NCBI GenBank assembly: GCA_020555605.1
Contig: JAJCJC010000004.1
Coordinates: 62,001 to 126,000 of the forward strand
DNA from: a bacterium 210917-SL.2.15
GTDB taxonomy: Bacteria > Bacillota > Clostridia > Oscillospirales > Oscillospiraceae
Direction of reading: 5' to 3'
DNA: 64,000 bases
Of the stretch, positions 28,188-37,742 are shown one piece after another; the first letter of the stretch is position 1; each line of letters opens with the position of its first letter. The notes beneath the pieces were generated by a model that was not told where the DNA came from, searched no databases, and worked only from the letters and a program-made list of their open reading frames with translations. The position numbers were made by a program, and so were the translations under genes.

Positions 28188-28769
28188 TCAGGTTTCGTTC
28201 AGCTCGTCCAACGTCAGTTCAAAGGCCGGCAGGAAGTGCTCCATAAAATAGCGTACTTCCGGCAGAGGGTTCTGGCGCAAGGCTTCCAGAATCTGCTCCG
28301 CCGCAGCGCGGAACTCGTTGTTGCCCGCCTTGCCTTCCTCCACGCATTTGATATAGGCCGACAGCTTGTCCGCCGCCTTCACCAGATCCGCCACATCGCC
28401 GTCGCTCCCTTTGAGGATCGGCTCATACTCCTCCGCCAGTCCTTCCCCCAGCATGGAGAGCAGCCGGTCCTGGGCCACAGATTCCACCGCTTTGTAGGAA
28501 TCCCGGATCGCCGGGTTGTAATACTTGATGGGCGTGGGCAGATCACCGGTGAGAATTTCCGAAGCATCGTGATACAGCGCCGCCACAGCCACGCTCCCTG
28601 CGTCCACGGTCCCGCCAAAATAGCGGTTGCGGATCACCGCCAAGGCATGGGCCAGCACCGCCACCATGTGGGAGTGCTCCTGGATGTTTTCGGCATAGGA
28701 ATTGCGCATCAGAGACCAGCGCGTGATATAGCGCATGCGGGAGATATAGGCGAAAAAATTCTCGTTCAT
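28188..28769 (-). CDS. HD-domain 5'-deoxynucleotidase (YfbR-like)
   Basis: A 193-residue HD-domain phosphohydrolase resembling YfbR, which removes phosphate from deoxynucleoside 5'-monophosphates. The metal ligands of the HD motif are visible: EHSHMVAVLAHAL near residue 32 and ALYHDASEILTGDLPTP near residue 68, with a later Asp in VKAADKLSAY. The TGDLPTPIK segment is characteristic of this subfamily. I chose the ATG at 28769 because AGGAAAGAG lies about 6 bp upstream. Confidence 0.88.
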   Translation of the reverse strand: MNENFFAYISRMRYITRWSLMRNSYAENIQEHSHMVAVLAHALAVIRNRYFGGTVDAGSVAVAALYHDASEILTGDLPTPIKYYNPAIRDSYKAVESVAQDRLLSMLGEGLAEEYEPILKGSDGDVADLVKAADKLSAYIKCVEEGKAGNNEFRAAAEQILEALRQNPLPEVRYFMEHFLPAFELTLDELNET

Positions 28770-28833
28770 ACTATTCTCTTTCCTGTCTTTGTGTTCCATT
28801 TTATCAAAATTCAGGGCGGGGCACAATGGGCAA

Positions 28834-30117
28834 TCAAACCAATTCTCCCTGCAGCACAGCGCCTTTTCTCTGCGTTATGGAAACGGTGCGCACCGCGTTG
28901 TGCAGGCCGCTCCCAACGGCGCACACCTCCATGTAATTCGGTGCATGGCCCATGGACATGCCGTTTTCCTCCCGTTCGAACAAAACGGGGTAGGTTTGCC
29001 CCACGCAGCCGTCCAGATAGTCCGTATGCATCTGTTCCGCCGCGGCGCTGGCACGGCGCGCGCGCTCCTCCTTCACCGCCGCGTCCACCTGGCGCATCTG
29101 CGCCGCCGGCGTGCCCGGGCGAATAGAATAGGGGAACACATGCATCTGGGCAAAGCCGCAGCGCTGAAGAAACACAAGGGTTTTCTGAAATTCTTCTTCC
29201 GTCTCCTCCGGAAAGCCCACGATCAGATCCGTCGTGATGGCAGGCCGGTCGAAAAAATCGCGCAGCAGCTGCACCGACGCAAAATAACGCGCCGTGTCGT
29301 ACTTCCGGTTCATGCGCCGCAGCGTTTCATCGCACCCACTCTGCAAAGACAGATGAAATTGCGGGCACACATTGGGCAGTGCCGCCAGACGGGCGCAGAA
29401 ATCCTCCGTCACCGTGCGCGGCTCCAGACTGCCCAAGCGGACGCGCACCTCCGGCGCCGCCCGGCACACCGCCTCCACCAGATCGGCCAGAGTCCGCCCC
29501 GTTTTGAGATCCCGGCCCCAAGAGGAAATCTCAATGCCCGTGAGCACAATTTCCCGGTACCCCTCCCCGGCCAAACGGAGGCTCTCGGCCGCCGCTTCTT
29601 CCATCGGCAGGGAGCGCACCCGGCCCCGGGCATAGGGGATGATGCAGTACGAGCAGAAATTCACGCAGCCGTCCTCCACCTTCAGCATGGCACGGGTGCG
29701 GCTGGCCAATCCGCCGGCGGGAAGCGACTCAAATACGCGCCGGGCCATGGCGTCATCCACTGCCACTACGGGGCTGCGCTGGGCAAATTCCTGCTCCAGC
29801 AGGTCGAGGAAGCCCATGCGGTCACCGCTGCCGGAGAGCACGTCGATCTCCAGCGCGCCCAGTTCCTCCGGAGCTACCTGAGCATAGCAGCCGCACACGC
29901 CTACTACAGCGTTTTCATTGCGCTTTTTCGCGCGGCGAATGGCATTGCGGGATTTTTTATCACTGACCGCCGTCACAGTGCAGGTATTGACAATGTAGGC
30001 GTCCGCCGTTTCCTCGAAAGGCACCAGCGTGTGGCCCCGGCGCAGCAACTCCTGCTCCATGGCCTGGGTCTCGTATTGATTCACCTTGCAGCCCAGGGTA
30101 TAAAGCGCAATTTTCAA
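28834..30117 (-). CDS. mtaB: tRNA N6-threonylcarbamoyladenosine methylthiotransferase
   Basis: Radical-SAM enzyme that adds a methylthio group to t6A37 of ANN-decoding tRNAs. The 427-residue protein has the UPF0004 N-terminal domain (KIALYTLGCKVNQYE, with the first cluster cysteine; further Cys in NTCTV and GCYAQ), the radical-SAM motif CVNFCSYC, and a C-terminal TRAM region. The start is a TTG at 30117 with GGGGGAAG about 9 bp upstream, giving the usual MtaB N terminus; the upstream ATG at 30153 lacks a site. Confidence 0.93.
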   Translation of the reverse strand: MKIALYTLGCKVNQYETQAMEQELLRRGHTLVPFEETADAYIVNTCTVTAVSDKKSRNAIRRAKKRNENAVVGVCGCYAQVAPEELGALEIDVLSGSGDRMGFLDLLEQEFAQRSPVVAVDDAMARRVFESLPAGGLASRTRAMLKVEDGCVNFCSYCIIPYARGRVRSLPMEEAAAESLRLAGEGYREIVLTGIEISSWGRDLKTGRTLADLVEAVCRAAPEVRVRLGSLEPRTVTEDFCARLAALPNVCPQFHLSLQSGCDETLRRMNRKYDTARYFASVQLLRDFFDRPAITTDLIVGFPEETEEEFQKTLVFLQRCGFAQMHVFPYSIRPGTPAAQMRQVDAAVKEERARRASAAAEQMHTDYLDGCVGQTYPVLFEREENGMSMGHAPNYMEVCAVGSGLHNAVRTVSITQRKGAVLQGELV

Positions 30118-30162
30118 AGTTTTCTCTTCCCCCTTGTCATTTCTTTGCAACATAATTATAAT

Positions 30163-30191
30163 ATTATACGTTATGAACGACGGCTGGACAA
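30163..30191 (-). promoter_or_regulatory. mtaB promoter
   Basis: On the minus strand TTGTCC, 17 bp, TATAAT, within the divergent gap to the cysteine desulfurase gene. Confidence 0.7.
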
Positions 30192-30226
30192 GCCTAAAGT
30201 TTTGAGATTGGGGCGTTTTTCTCTTC

Positions 30227-31363
30227 ATGTATTATTTTGACTATGCCGCCACCACGCCGGTGACGCCTGAGGTAGCCGAAGCGATGGTCCATACGCTGAC
30301 TGGGGCCTTCGGCAATCCTTCCGCCCAGTACCCGCTGGGCCGGGAAGCACGCGACGCCGTAGCCGCCCAGCGCGCCGGCATCGCCCAGGCCTTGGGCTGC
30401 CAGGCCAAAGCACTGTATTTCACCTCCTGCGGCACCGAAAGCGACAACTGGGCCATCCGTGCTGCGCTGCACATTGGCCGCCACACCGGGCGGCACATCA
30501 TTACCACCGCCGTGGAGCACAGTGCCGTACTGGAGCCGTGCAAGGCCCTGTCCCAGGAGGGATATGAGGTGACGTTTCTCCAGCCCGACCACGCCGGGCG
30601 CATCACCGCCGACCAAGTGGAGGCCGCCCTGCGGGAGGACACGATATTGGTATCCGTCATGACCGTAAACAATGAAACGGGAAACGTATACCCCATCGCG
30701 GAGATCGCCCGCCGGCTCAAAGCCCGAAAGAGCCGGGCGCTGCTGCATACTGATGCGGTGCAGGCCTTTTTGAAGGTTCCGCTGCACATGCAGGAGGGCG
30801 GCGCAGATCTTATTTCCCTGAGCGCTCATAAAATCGGCGGTCCCAAAGGCGTGGGCGCACTGTATATCACCCCGGCGCTACAGAGCAGAATGATCCCGCT
30901 GCTGCGCGGCGGCGGCCAGGAACAGGGCCTGCGCTCAGGCACCGAAGCCACCGCCCAGATCGCCGGGTTTGCCAAAGCGGCAGAGCGGCGCGCGGCCCGG
31001 CTGGAAGAGAGCCTCTCCCACACTTGCGCCATGCGGGACTATGCCTTGGAACGGCTTTTGTCCATCCCTACAGTGAAGGTGCTGGGCACCCCTGACGCAC
31101 CTCACATACTGTGCCTGACGCTGCCGGGCTATCCCAGCCAGAATCTGGTGAGTGAACTGGGGAGCAAGGGTATCTGCATCTCCGCCGGCAGCGCCTGCCA
31201 CAGGGGAAGGCCCAGCCATGTGATTGCCGCGCTGCGCCTCCCCAAAAAGGAAGCCATCGGCGCGTTCCGCGTCAGCTTCGGCGAGGAAACCACGTCCGAG
31301 GCCGTGGACGCCCTGTACGAGGCCGTGCTTGCGCATAAAAACAGCCGCTTTCCCATGCTGTAA
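30227..31363 (+). CDS. Cysteine desulfurase, NifS/IscS-like
   Basis: PLP enzyme that takes sulfur from cysteine, probably for Fe-S clusters or thio-modification. The 378-residue protein has the N-terminal YFDYAATTPVTPEV, VEHSAVLEP, the NNETG motif, the PLP lysine in SLSAHKIGGPKG and the catalytic cysteine in SAGSACHRG near residue 325. It is of the shorter class typical of Clostridia. No iscU-type gene is adjacent; the divergent neighbour mtaB needs Fe-S clusters and sulfur, which may explain the proximity. The ribosome-binding site is weak (GGGGCG). Confidence 0.92.
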   Translation: MYYFDYAATTPVTPEVAEAMVHTLTGAFGNPSAQYPLGREARDAVAAQRAGIAQALGCQAKALYFTSCGTESDNWAIRAALHIGRHTGRHIITTAVEHSAVLEPCKALSQEGYEVTFLQPDHAGRITADQVEAALREDTILVSVMTVNNETGNVYPIAEIARRLKARKSRALLHTDAVQAFLKVPLHMQEGGADLISLSAHKIGGPKGVGALYITPALQSRMIPLLRGGGQEQGLRSGTEATAQIAGFAKAAERRAARLEESLSHTCAMRDYALERLLSIPTVKVLGTPDAPHILCLTLPGYPSQNLVSELGSKGICISAGSACHRGRPSHVIAALRLPKKEAIGAFRVSFGEETTSEAVDALYEAVLAHKNSRFPML

Positions 31364-31415
31364 TCCAACATACAAACATACAAAACTATAACGGTATTCA
31401 AAGGAGACCTGTGCC

Positions 31416-32180
31416 ATGAGTAAACCAAAGACCATCGTGACCAACCCGGAGCTGAAACAAATGCTGGCAACCCTGCGTTTTCGTGAAGATGCCGACTTGG
31501 AACAAAAAGCCCTCGAGCACATCGCCAATCAGGCCCACTTCCTCTCCGCCGTCCACCCCGCCAAAGACAGCCAGCCCGGCGAACAAAAATACGATTTTCC
31601 CGTACTCACCACCGGAAAAGGCAATCTGTTTTACCCCATTTTCACCGATCTGGACGAGCTGTCCAAATGGACGGAGGAAAAAGACTCCGGCTCCGTGGTG
31701 CTGGATTTTGACAGCTACGCGGAAATGGTGGCCCAGGACAGCCGGGTGCAGGGCCTGGTGGTCGATCCCTACGGGGCGAACTTCATCCTGGATCGCGACA
31801 CGGTAAATTATCTGCAGGTGCGGAAAGCGTTCGTGGGCAAACTGGCTATCGAACAGATGTTCCAACAAAAGAAAGAGACCGGCCCGCAGCTGCGCACCCC
31901 GGAACCGTATCCCACAGAACTGGCGCAGGCCATGGCGGACTATATGGCCACAAACGACAGCATTCGCCGCGCCTGGCTGCGCCTGATGGAACATGAGGGC
32001 GAGACAAGCTATCTCGTGATTATCGACGCGGAAGACACCGATACCCACGGCGATTTCGGCGCGGTATCCAGCGCCGCCATGCCGCATCTGCAGGACATGT
32101 ACCTGGATTTGATCACGCTGGAGGACGAATTCTCCCGCAGCGCCGTGGAGGGCGTGGAACCCTTTTATACAAAAGCGTAA
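31416..32180 (+). CDS. SseB family protein
   Basis: A 254-residue cytosolic protein with an N-terminal SseB domain (NLFYPIFTDLDELSKWTEE, GLVVDPYGANFIL) and a C-terminal SseB-associated domain (SYLVIIDAEDTDTHGDFGAV). SseB was named for enhanced serine sensitivity, but its biochemical role is unknown. AAAGGAGA lies about 10 bp before the ATG. It follows the cysteine desulfurase by 52 bp and a strong terminator comes after it, so the two are probably co-transcribed. Confidence 0.85.
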   Translation: MSKPKTIVTNPELKQMLATLRFREDADLEQKALEHIANQAHFLSAVHPAKDSQPGEQKYDFPVLTTGKGNLFYPIFTDLDELSKWTEEKDSGSVVLDFDSYAEMVAQDSRVQGLVVDPYGANFILDRDTVNYLQVRKAFVGKLAIEQMFQQKKETGPQLRTPEPYPTELAQAMADYMATNDSIRRAWLRLMEHEGETSYLVIIDAEDTDTHGDFGAVSSAAMPHLQDMYLDLITLEDEFSRSAVEGVEPFYTKA

Positions 32181-32195
32181 AAGCAATCCTCAAGC

Positions 32196-32233
32196 AAAAA
32201 CGCAGAGCCGGGAAAATCCGGCTCTGCGTTTTT
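32196..32233. terminator. Bidirectional terminator between sseB and sstT
   Basis: AAAAACGCAGAGCCGG pairs with CCGGCTCTGCGTTTTT around a six-base loop; T tract on both strands. Confidence 0.92.
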
Positions 32234-32246
32234 GCCTTTTTGTGCC

Positions 32247-33467
32247 TCAGATCGGCAGGTCTCTTCCCTGCCTGCGCCACTGGGCATATTCCGCCGAGGC
32301 TGTAAACAGCACGTCGGTGGAGGAATTCAGCGCTGTCTCGCAAGAATCCTGAACCACGCCGATGATGAAGCCCACACCCACCACCTGCATGGCAACGTCA
32401 TTGGGGATGCCAAACAGGGAGCAGGCCAAGGGAATCAGCAGCAGCGAACCGCCGGCCACACCGGAAGCGCCGCAAGCGGACACCGCCGAAAGCAAACTCA
32501 AAATCAACGCTGTAGGCAGGTCCACGGAAAGGCCCAGTGTGTGCACCGCGGCCAGCGTCATCACGGTGATGGTCACCGCGGCACCGCCCATATTAATGGT
32601 AGCGCCCAGAGGGATGGAAACGGAGTAGTTGTCCTCATCCAGCCTCAGCTTTTTGCACAGTTCCATGTTCACCGGAATGTTTGCCGCCGACGAACGCGTG
32701 AAAAAGGCGGTGATCCCGCTTTCTTTCAAACATTTCAGCACCAGCGGATAGGGGTTTTTCCGCGTATTGCAGAACACGATCAGCGGATTGACCACCAGGG
32801 CAATGAACAGCATGCAGCCCACCAACAGAAGCAGCAGCCGACCATACTCCGTGAAGATCCCCAGCCCGTTTTCCGACACCGCGCTGTACACAAGTCCCAA
32901 GATACCAAAAGGCGCACAGGCAATGACCCAGCGCACCACTTGCGTCAAAGCGTCGGCCACGTGGCCGAACAGCTCTTTGGTTGCCTCCCCCGCCCGGCGC
33001 AGCGCCACGCCGAACACTGCCGCCCAGGCCAGAATGCCGATATAATTGGCGTTGACCAACGCACCCACTGGATTTTCCACAAGTTTCATGAGCAGGGATT
33101 CCAGCACCGCTCCAATGCCGGAAGCCGCCTCATAATCCGTGACGGCCGCAGCAAGCGTGATGTCCACCGGAAACAGGAAGGACGCCGCCACCGCGGTCAG
33201 CGCCGCCAAGAAGGTGCCGATCAGATACAGCCCCACCACACGGCCCATATTGCCGGCTCCCGCTTTCGCCCGCGCCAGAGACGCGATGACCAGGAAAAAG
33301 ACCAGCAGCGGCGCAATGGCCTTCAGAGCGCCCACAAACAGCGTGCCAAGCAGACCGACGGCATAGACGCCCGGCAGAACCAGCGCCAGCACTGCGCCCA
33401 CTGCCAGGCCGCACACGATGCGCTTGACCAGACTGATTTGATTCCATGTTTCCAGCAATGCCTTCAT
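32247..33467 (-). CDS. sstT: Serine/threonine:Na+ symporter
   Basis: Dicarboxylate/amino acid:cation symporter of the SstT type, 406 residues, taking up serine and threonine with sodium. Family features are the repeated membrane segments, [20 protein letters not shown] (hairpin 1 region) and [20 protein letters not shown] with the NMGGAA cation-binding motif. I chose the ATG at 33467 because AGGAGAAAGC immediately precedes it; the frame is open 54 codons further but without a site. The serC-serA operon elsewhere in the window makes serine from glycolysis; this gene supplies uptake. Confidence 0.95.
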   Translation of the reverse strand: MKALLETWNQISLVKRIVCGLAVGAVLALVLPGVYAVGLLGTLFVGALKAIAPLLVFFLVIASLARAKAGAGNMGRVVGLYLIGTFLAALTAVAASFLFPVDITLAAAVTDYEAASGIGAVLESLLMKLVENPVGALVNANYIGILAWAAVFGVALRRAGEATKELFGHVADALTQVVRWVIACAPFGILGLVYSAVSENGLGIFTEYGRLLLLLVGCMLFIALVVNPLIVFCNTRKNPYPLVLKCLKESGITAFFTRSSAANIPVNMELCKKLRLDEDNYSVSIPLGATINMGGAAVTITVMTLAAVHTLGLSVDLPTALILSLLSAVSACGASGVAGGSLLLIPLACSLFGIPNDVAMQVVGVGFIIGVVQDSCETALNSSTDVLFTASAEYAQWRRQGRDLPI

Positions 33468-33744
33468 GCTTTCTCCTCTTTCTCTGCTGCGCGGCATCCC
33501 GCCGCGCAAAACGTTTCGCGGCGCGCGGACCGCGTTTGCTCGTTCTTCCGTCCCCTCACCGGAGACGCCTGTCCTATCATAGAGAACGGCGCAGAAAATG
33601 TCAATGCGCAAACCTGCTAAAAAGGACAACCGTTTGTCTGTATAGTATGTGCGGATGTTTTTATGTTAAAGACATTTTGCAGAATTTTGTCTTTTTAATA
33701 ACGAACAGCAGAGCAGCCCTTGCTTTTCTATATCCCCTACAAAC

Positions 33745-33777
33745 GTAAAAACCGGAACAGCCATTCTACCGTTCCGG
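33745..33777 (-). terminator. Terminator of the HTH remnant
   Basis: CCGGAAC (33752-33758) pairs with GTTCCGG (33771-33777); on the minus strand it is followed by TTTTTACG. It lies directly after the HTH remnant. Confidence 0.7.
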
Positions 33778-33897
33778 ATTATTTACGATCGCGATAAGGC
33801 GCTGGATTATCAGTCCGCCCCAAAAGATAATCCACACTGACGCCATAAAAGTCAGCCAACACACATAAAATTGCCCAATATGCAATGTCATTCGCAT
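33766..33897 (-). CDS. Overprinted 43-residue hydrophobic ORF
   Basis: ATG at 33897 with AGAGGGTGG about 4 bp upstream opens a frame for a hydrophobic peptide (YVCWLTFMASVWIIFW core). It overlaps, in another frame, a clear HTH-protein remnant, so its codons look like by-products of that gene. It may nevertheless be translated because the start signal is good. No family recognised. Confidence 0.3.
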   Translation of the reverse strand: MRMTLHIGQFYVCWLTFMASVWIIFWGGLIIQRLIAIVNNPER

Positions 33898-33940
33898 GGT
33901 TCCACCCTCTTTCGGGAAGTGTCGCCAACCGCCGGCCGTA
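33779..33940 (-). pseudogene. C-terminal remnant of an XRE-family HTH regulator
   Basis: A 53-codon frame bounded by stops ends with LADFYGVSVDYLLGRTDNP, the typical end of small XRE-family repressors, where helix 5 is followed by the DYLLGRTD segment. The DNA-binding helices upstream are missing: the preceding codons (YGRRLATLPERGWNHAND) do not form an HTH and no start codon is available. A plausible promoter lies 40 bp upstream and a terminator directly follows, so an internal deletion of a formerly complete gene is the simplest reading. The rest of the 597-bp sstT-typA gap (33468-33744) shows no gene that I can support. Confidence 0.6.
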
Positions 33941-33980
33941 TTATCTGTAATGCCCTACTACTTGTGAGGCAATCTTATTC

Positions 33981-34009
33981 TATCTAACTAAAAAGACTGG
34001 TTTTGTCAA
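33981..34009 (-). promoter_or_regulatory. Promoter of the HTH remnant
   Basis: On the minus strand TTGACA, 17 bp, TAGATA (an alternative TAGAAT lies 21 bp away). It directs transcription into the remnant HTH gene. Confidence 0.55.
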
Positions 34010-34013
34010 TTAT

Positions 34014-34055
34014 CGCCAAAAAAGGCGGCCCGCTCCCTATCAGGGAGCGGACCGT
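34014..34055 (-). terminator. Terminator after typA
   Basis: GGTCCGCTCCCT pairs with GGGAGCGGGCC on the minus strand, followed by GCCTTTTTTGG. Confidence 0.88.
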
Positions 34056-34064
34056 TCTGCTCTT

Positions 34065-35891
34065 TTATTTCTTGCCGTGCATAGCCTTCATGCGGTCGGC
34101 ATGGTTCAGGATGCGCTTGCGGATGCGCAGATTTTTCGGCGTGACTTCCAAAAGCTCATCGTCGGCCAGGAACTCGAGGCACTGCTCCAGGCTCATCTGG
34201 CGCGGGGGCGTCAGGCGCAGTGCGTCATCCGAGCCGGAAGCGCGGGTGTTGGTGAGCTGCTTGCGCTTGCAGGCATTGACGGTCATATCGTCGGTCTTGG
34301 CCTGCACGCCGATGACCATGCCCTCATACACCTTCACGCCGGCGCCAATAAACAGCGTGCCGCGCTCCTGGGCGTTATACAAGCCGTAGGTTACACTCTC
34401 GCCGGTTTCGCTGGCAATCATGGAGCCCTGGCTGCGGCGGGACACTTCGCCCTTGAAGGGCGCATAGGAATCAAAGACAGAGGCCATGATGCCCTCGCCC
34501 TTGGTATCGGTCAAAAATTCGTTGCGGTAGCCGAACAGGCCCCGGGACGGGATCAGGAACTCGACCTTCATACGGCTGCCCACAGGGTTCATCTCCAGCA
34601 GATCCGCCTTGCGCTGGCCCAGCTTTTCAATCACCGCGCCCACATAGTCCTGCGGCACGTCCACCACCAGTCGTTCCATAGGTTCGCATTTCTTCCCGTC
34701 GATCTCCTTATACAGCACACGAGGCGGCGACACCTGGAACTCATACCCCTCGCGACGCATGGTTTCAATCAGAATCGACAGCGACATTTCGCCGCGGCCA
34801 GCCACGTTGAACGCGTCCATGGAGTCCTCCATCTCACTGACACGCAGGGACACATCCTTCATGGTTTCCTTGAACAGACGCTCGCGCAGCTGGCGGGAGG
34901 TGACAAATTTACCCTCCTGCCCAGCAAAGGGGGAATCGTTGACCGAGAAGGTCATTTCAATGGTGGGGGCGCTGATCTTCACAAAGGGCAGTGGCTCCAC
35001 ATGGGCCGGGTCGCAGATGGTATCGCCGATCGTCACCTCACCGATACCGGACAGAGCGATAATGTTGCCGGCGGTGGCTTCGCCCACCTGCACGCGGGAG
35101 AGGCCCTCGAACTGATAGAGGCTGACAGCCTTGGCCTTTTTAGCGGGCACGTCTGCATCGTGGTAGTTACACACTGCGATCTCCTGGTTCTGTTTCAGAG
35201 TGCCGCGCTCAATGCGGCCGATGGCAATGCGGCCCACGAATTCATTGTAGTCAATGGAGGACACCAGCATCTGGAAGGGCGCCTCCACATCCGCCTCAGG
35301 GGCAGGGATATAGTTGAGAATGGTCTCAAACAAAGGCTTGAGATCAGTACCTGCAGTATCGGGCGAATAGGACGCGGTTCCCTGACGGCCGGAGCAGAAC
35401 AGCATGGGGCTATCCAACTGCTCGTCGGTAGCGTTCAGATCCATCAGCAGCTCCAACACTTCGTCGATGACTTCATGGATGCGCTGATCGGGGCGGTCGA
35501 TTTTGTTCACCACCACAATCACCCGGTGGCCCAGCTCCAGGGCTTTGGACAGCACAAAGCGGGTCTGTGGCATGGGACCCTCGGCGGCGTCCACCAGCAG
35601 AATCACGCCGTTGACCATTTTCAGGATGCGTTCCACTTCGCCGCCGAAATCGGCATGGCCCGGGGTGTCCACCACGTTGATCTTTACATCGCCGTAGCGA
35701 ATGGCGGTGTTTTTGGCCAGAATGGTGATGCCGCGCTCGCGCTCGAGATCGTTGGAGTCCATCACGCGATCCACAACTTCCTGATTTTCGCGGTACACGC
35801 CACCCTGTTTGAGCATTTCATCCACCAGCGTGGTTTTGCCGTGGTCAACGTGGGCAATAATGGCTACGTTTCTTAACTTCTGATCCTGCAT
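34065..35891 (-). CDS. typA: Translational GTPase TypA/BipA
   Basis: Ribosome-associated GTPase of the EF-G superfamily that helps large-subunit assembly and stress adaptation. The 608-residue protein shows G1 AHVDHGKTT near residue 13, the switch segment ERERGITI, G3 [15 protein letters not shown]4 NKIDRPDQR, then the EF-G-like domains and the TypA C-terminal domain ([20 protein letters not shown]). I chose the ATG at 35891 because GAGGGGAG lies upstream at about 12 bp; the in-frame extension lacks a site. Confidence 0.97.
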   Translation of the reverse strand: MQDQKLRNVAIIAHVDHGKTTLVDEMLKQGGVYRENQEVVDRVMDSNDLERERGITILAKNTAIRYGDVKINVVDTPGHADFGGEVERILKMVNGVILLVDAAEGPMPQTRFVLSKALELGHRVIVVVNKIDRPDQRIHEVIDEVLELLMDLNATDEQLDSPMLFCSGRQGTASYSPDTAGTDLKPLFETILNYIPAPEADVEAPFQMLVSSIDYNEFVGRIAIGRIERGTLKQNQEIAVCNYHDADVPAKKAKAVSLYQFEGLSRVQVGEATAGNIIALSGIGEVTIGDTICDPAHVEPLPFVKISAPTIEMTFSVNDSPFAGQEGKFVTSRQLRERLFKETMKDVSLRVSEMEDSMDAFNVAGRGEMSLSILIETMRREGYEFQVSPPRVLYKEIDGKKCEPMERLVVDVPQDYVGAVIEKLGQRKADLLEMNPVGSRMKVEFLIPSRGLFGYRNEFLTDTKGEGIMASVFDSYAPFKGEVSRRSQGSMIASETGESVTYGLYNAQERGTLFIGAGVKVYEGMVIGVQAKTDDMTVNACKRKQLTNTRASGSDDALRLTPPRQMSLEQCLEFLADDELLEVTPKNLRIRKRILNHADRMKAMHGKK

Positions 35892-36063
35892 ATACAAAAG
35901 GCTCCCCTCAATGATAATGTGCCGTCTGGCACAGGCTGTACCGTATCCCGGCTGGCGCCGCTTCGGTTCCGTTTCTTTTTGATTTTGATATTGTATCGAA
36001 TGGGGACGCAGGAAACAGCCGCAGCCGCCGCTTTCCCCTTTCCATGGATAAGCACAGTTTTTT

Positions 36064-36092
36064 ATTATATCCCCTTTAGTGCACTTTTGCAA
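36064..36092 (-). promoter_or_regulatory. typA promoter
   Basis: On the minus strand TTGCAA, 17 bp, TATAAT; leader of about 170 nt before typA with no recognised element. Confidence 0.8.
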
Positions 36093-36187
36093 TTATTTTT
36101 GCACAAAACGCCGGAAAGAAAACAGAAAAAACACGATTTTACCGCACTTTTTTTCTGTGCATTTTCCCCAAAAGACTGCCCTAGGGC

Positions 36188-36709
36188 TTATGTGCCGTCC
36201 CGCCGCACCGCGACCCGGCGCACCGCAAACGCGCCCAGCGCGCCGCAGAGAATGCCAACCGCCGCGCCGCCCAACACATCTGTGGGGAAATGCACATAAA
36301 GGTAAAGCCGGGAAAGCGCGATCAGCACAGCCAGAATCCCGCAGGGAATCCACAGCCGGCTGCCCCCGAACCAGAGCGCCGAAGCTGCAGCAAAAGACGC
36401 CGCCGTGTGCCCCGAGGGAAAGGACCAGCCATGCGGCCGGGCAATGAGATAGTCCATCGCCGTGTTCATGTCGCAGGGGCGCGGCCGGGCAATGAGGGGC
36501 TTCAAAAACAAATTACACACCACCAGATCCAGCGCCAGCGCGCAGGCTACCACCACGCCTAGGCGGCGGTATTTGGGAAGCGCCAGCAGCACCGCGGCCA
36601 GCACAATCCATACCGCTCCGCTGTTTCCGAGGCTGCTGACAAACACCATAACCCCATCCAGCCACGGCGTGCGCAGCGTTTGTATTGCGTCTAATATCAT
36701 AAATTCCAT
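36188..36709 (-). CDS. PAP2-family phosphatase
   Basis: Membrane-bound lipid or polyprenyl phosphatase of the PAP2 superfamily, 173 residues with about five membrane segments. The three catalytic signature parts are present: KPLIARPRP (KxxxxxxRP), PSGHTAA, and SRLYLYVHFPTD (SRxxxxxHxxxD). A BcrC-like undecaprenyl-diphosphate phosphatase is one possibility; substrate is not decidable. Its start overlaps the end of the LysR gene by 13 bp, so the two are translationally linked. Confidence 0.88.
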   Translation of the reverse strand: MEFMILDAIQTLRTPWLDGVMVFVSSLGNSGAVWIVLAAVLLALPKYRRLGVVVACALALDLVVCNLFLKPLIARPRPCDMNTAMDYLIARPHGWSFPSGHTAASFAAASALWFGGSRLWIPCGILAVLIALSRLYLYVHFPTDVLGGAAVGILCGALGAFAVRRVAVRRDGT

Positions 36710-37605
36710 GTTTTTTCTTCTTCCTCCTGATTCTGGCACAACTGTACATACAGCAGGCGGTAATTCTGTTCAAATACACTGCCCTTTCTCCAAAGGAACG
36801 TAAATTCGTGCTGTACCTCCCAGCCCCGCAGAAGAACCTGACGCAGCCGCCCTTCTTCCAGCTCCCGTTCCACAGCACGGCGGTACAAAAAAGTGATGCC
36901 GCAATTCTGTGCGACCAGCTGTTTGATCACCGTCAAATCATTGATTTCCACCACCCGGCGAAAGTCCGACAGCTGAAAATTCCGCTCCAGCAGGGCGCGC
37001 TCTAAAATTTCCCGGGTACCGGACTCCGGATCGCGCAGGATCAGCGTCTGAGTGAAAAGATCCTCCAGCTCCATCGGCCCTTCCAGCGCGCTTTCCGCCG
37101 CACATACGCATACATAAGGTTCCGTGCTCCAGCGGATGGAATCATAATCCCGTTTGGCAAAATATCCCTCCACCACCGCCGCGTCCAGCTCGCCGCGGTT
37201 CAGGCCTTCCAGCAATCGCCGGGTGCTGCCCACCACCAAGTGTAACGCCACATCCGGATGGCGCTTCATGTAACGTCCCAGGTGCGGCGGGAGCGCGTAT
37301 TCGCCCACCGTCAACGTGGCCCCCAGGCGCAGATGCTGTATCCCTTTCTGCAGCAGCGGCAGATGTTCCCGCAGCTCCCGTTCATCGTGCTCCATGGTCA
37401 GTGCCGCACTACGCAGCGCGGCACCTGCCTCCGTCAAGGTCAGGCGTTTGTCCCGGTACTGGAACAGTTTTACGCCGTAGTGCCGCTGCAGGTATTGAAT
37501 GTGCTGCGTGACGGCGGGCTGCGTGATATTCAATTCCTCCGCGGCCCGTGTATAATTCATCGTGCGGCAGAGGGCTAAAAAGGTCTCCATTCGGAAATCC
37601 AGCAT
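36697..37605 (-). CDS. LysR-family transcriptional regulator
   Basis: A 302-residue LysR-type regulator. The N-terminal winged HTH reads FLALCRTMNYTRAAEELNITQPAVTQHIQYLQ, here cited in parts such as NYTRAAEELNITQPAVTQ, and is followed by a linker and a periplasmic-binding-like effector domain (LRLGATLTVGEYALP, ELDAAVVEGYF). It is divergent from the TDT transporter gene with a 137-bp gap containing a dyad, so that gene is its likely target. The effector is unknown, possibly the transported compound. PAP2 follows with overlap. Confidence 0.92.
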   Translation of the reverse strand: MLDFRMETFLALCRTMNYTRAAEELNITQPAVTQHIQYLQRHYGVKLFQYRDKRLTLTEAGAALRSAALTMEHDERELREHLPLLQKGIQHLRLGATLTVGEYALPPHLGRYMKRHPDVALHLVVGSTRRLLEGLNRGELDAAVVEGYFAKRDYDSIRWSTEPYVCVCAAESALEGPMELEDLFTQTLILRDPESGTREILERALLERNFQLSDFRRVVEINDLTVIKQLVAQNCGITFLYRRAVERELEEGRLRQVLLRGWEVQHEFTFLWRKGSVFEQNYRLLYVQLCQNQEEEEKTWNL

Positions 37606-37626
37606 GCAATTTCCTCCATAAACCAG

Positions 37627-37707
37627 TATAGATGCTACTATTATAAAATATTTTTATCTATAAATCAATATTTATAATTTTACGTGATTTATTCTCTATG
37701 CTATGGT
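37627..37707. promoter_or_regulatory. LysR-TDT divergent control region
   Basis: An AT-rich gap contains the dyad TATAGAT (37627-37633) / ATCTATA (37656-37662) and a smaller one TAAAT/ATTTA beside it. A plus-strand promoter TTTACG (37679-37684), 17 bp, TATGGT (37702-37707) reads into the TDT gene. The dyad is the best candidate LysR binding site. Confidence 0.5.
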
Positions 37708-37742
37708 AAAAATATCTCATGTTAAGAAGCGAGGTACTGCAT

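Noticed and set aside
33446..33748. 100-codon plus-strand frame after sstT
   Set aside because: No start site or homology pattern; overlaps the sstT start and leader.
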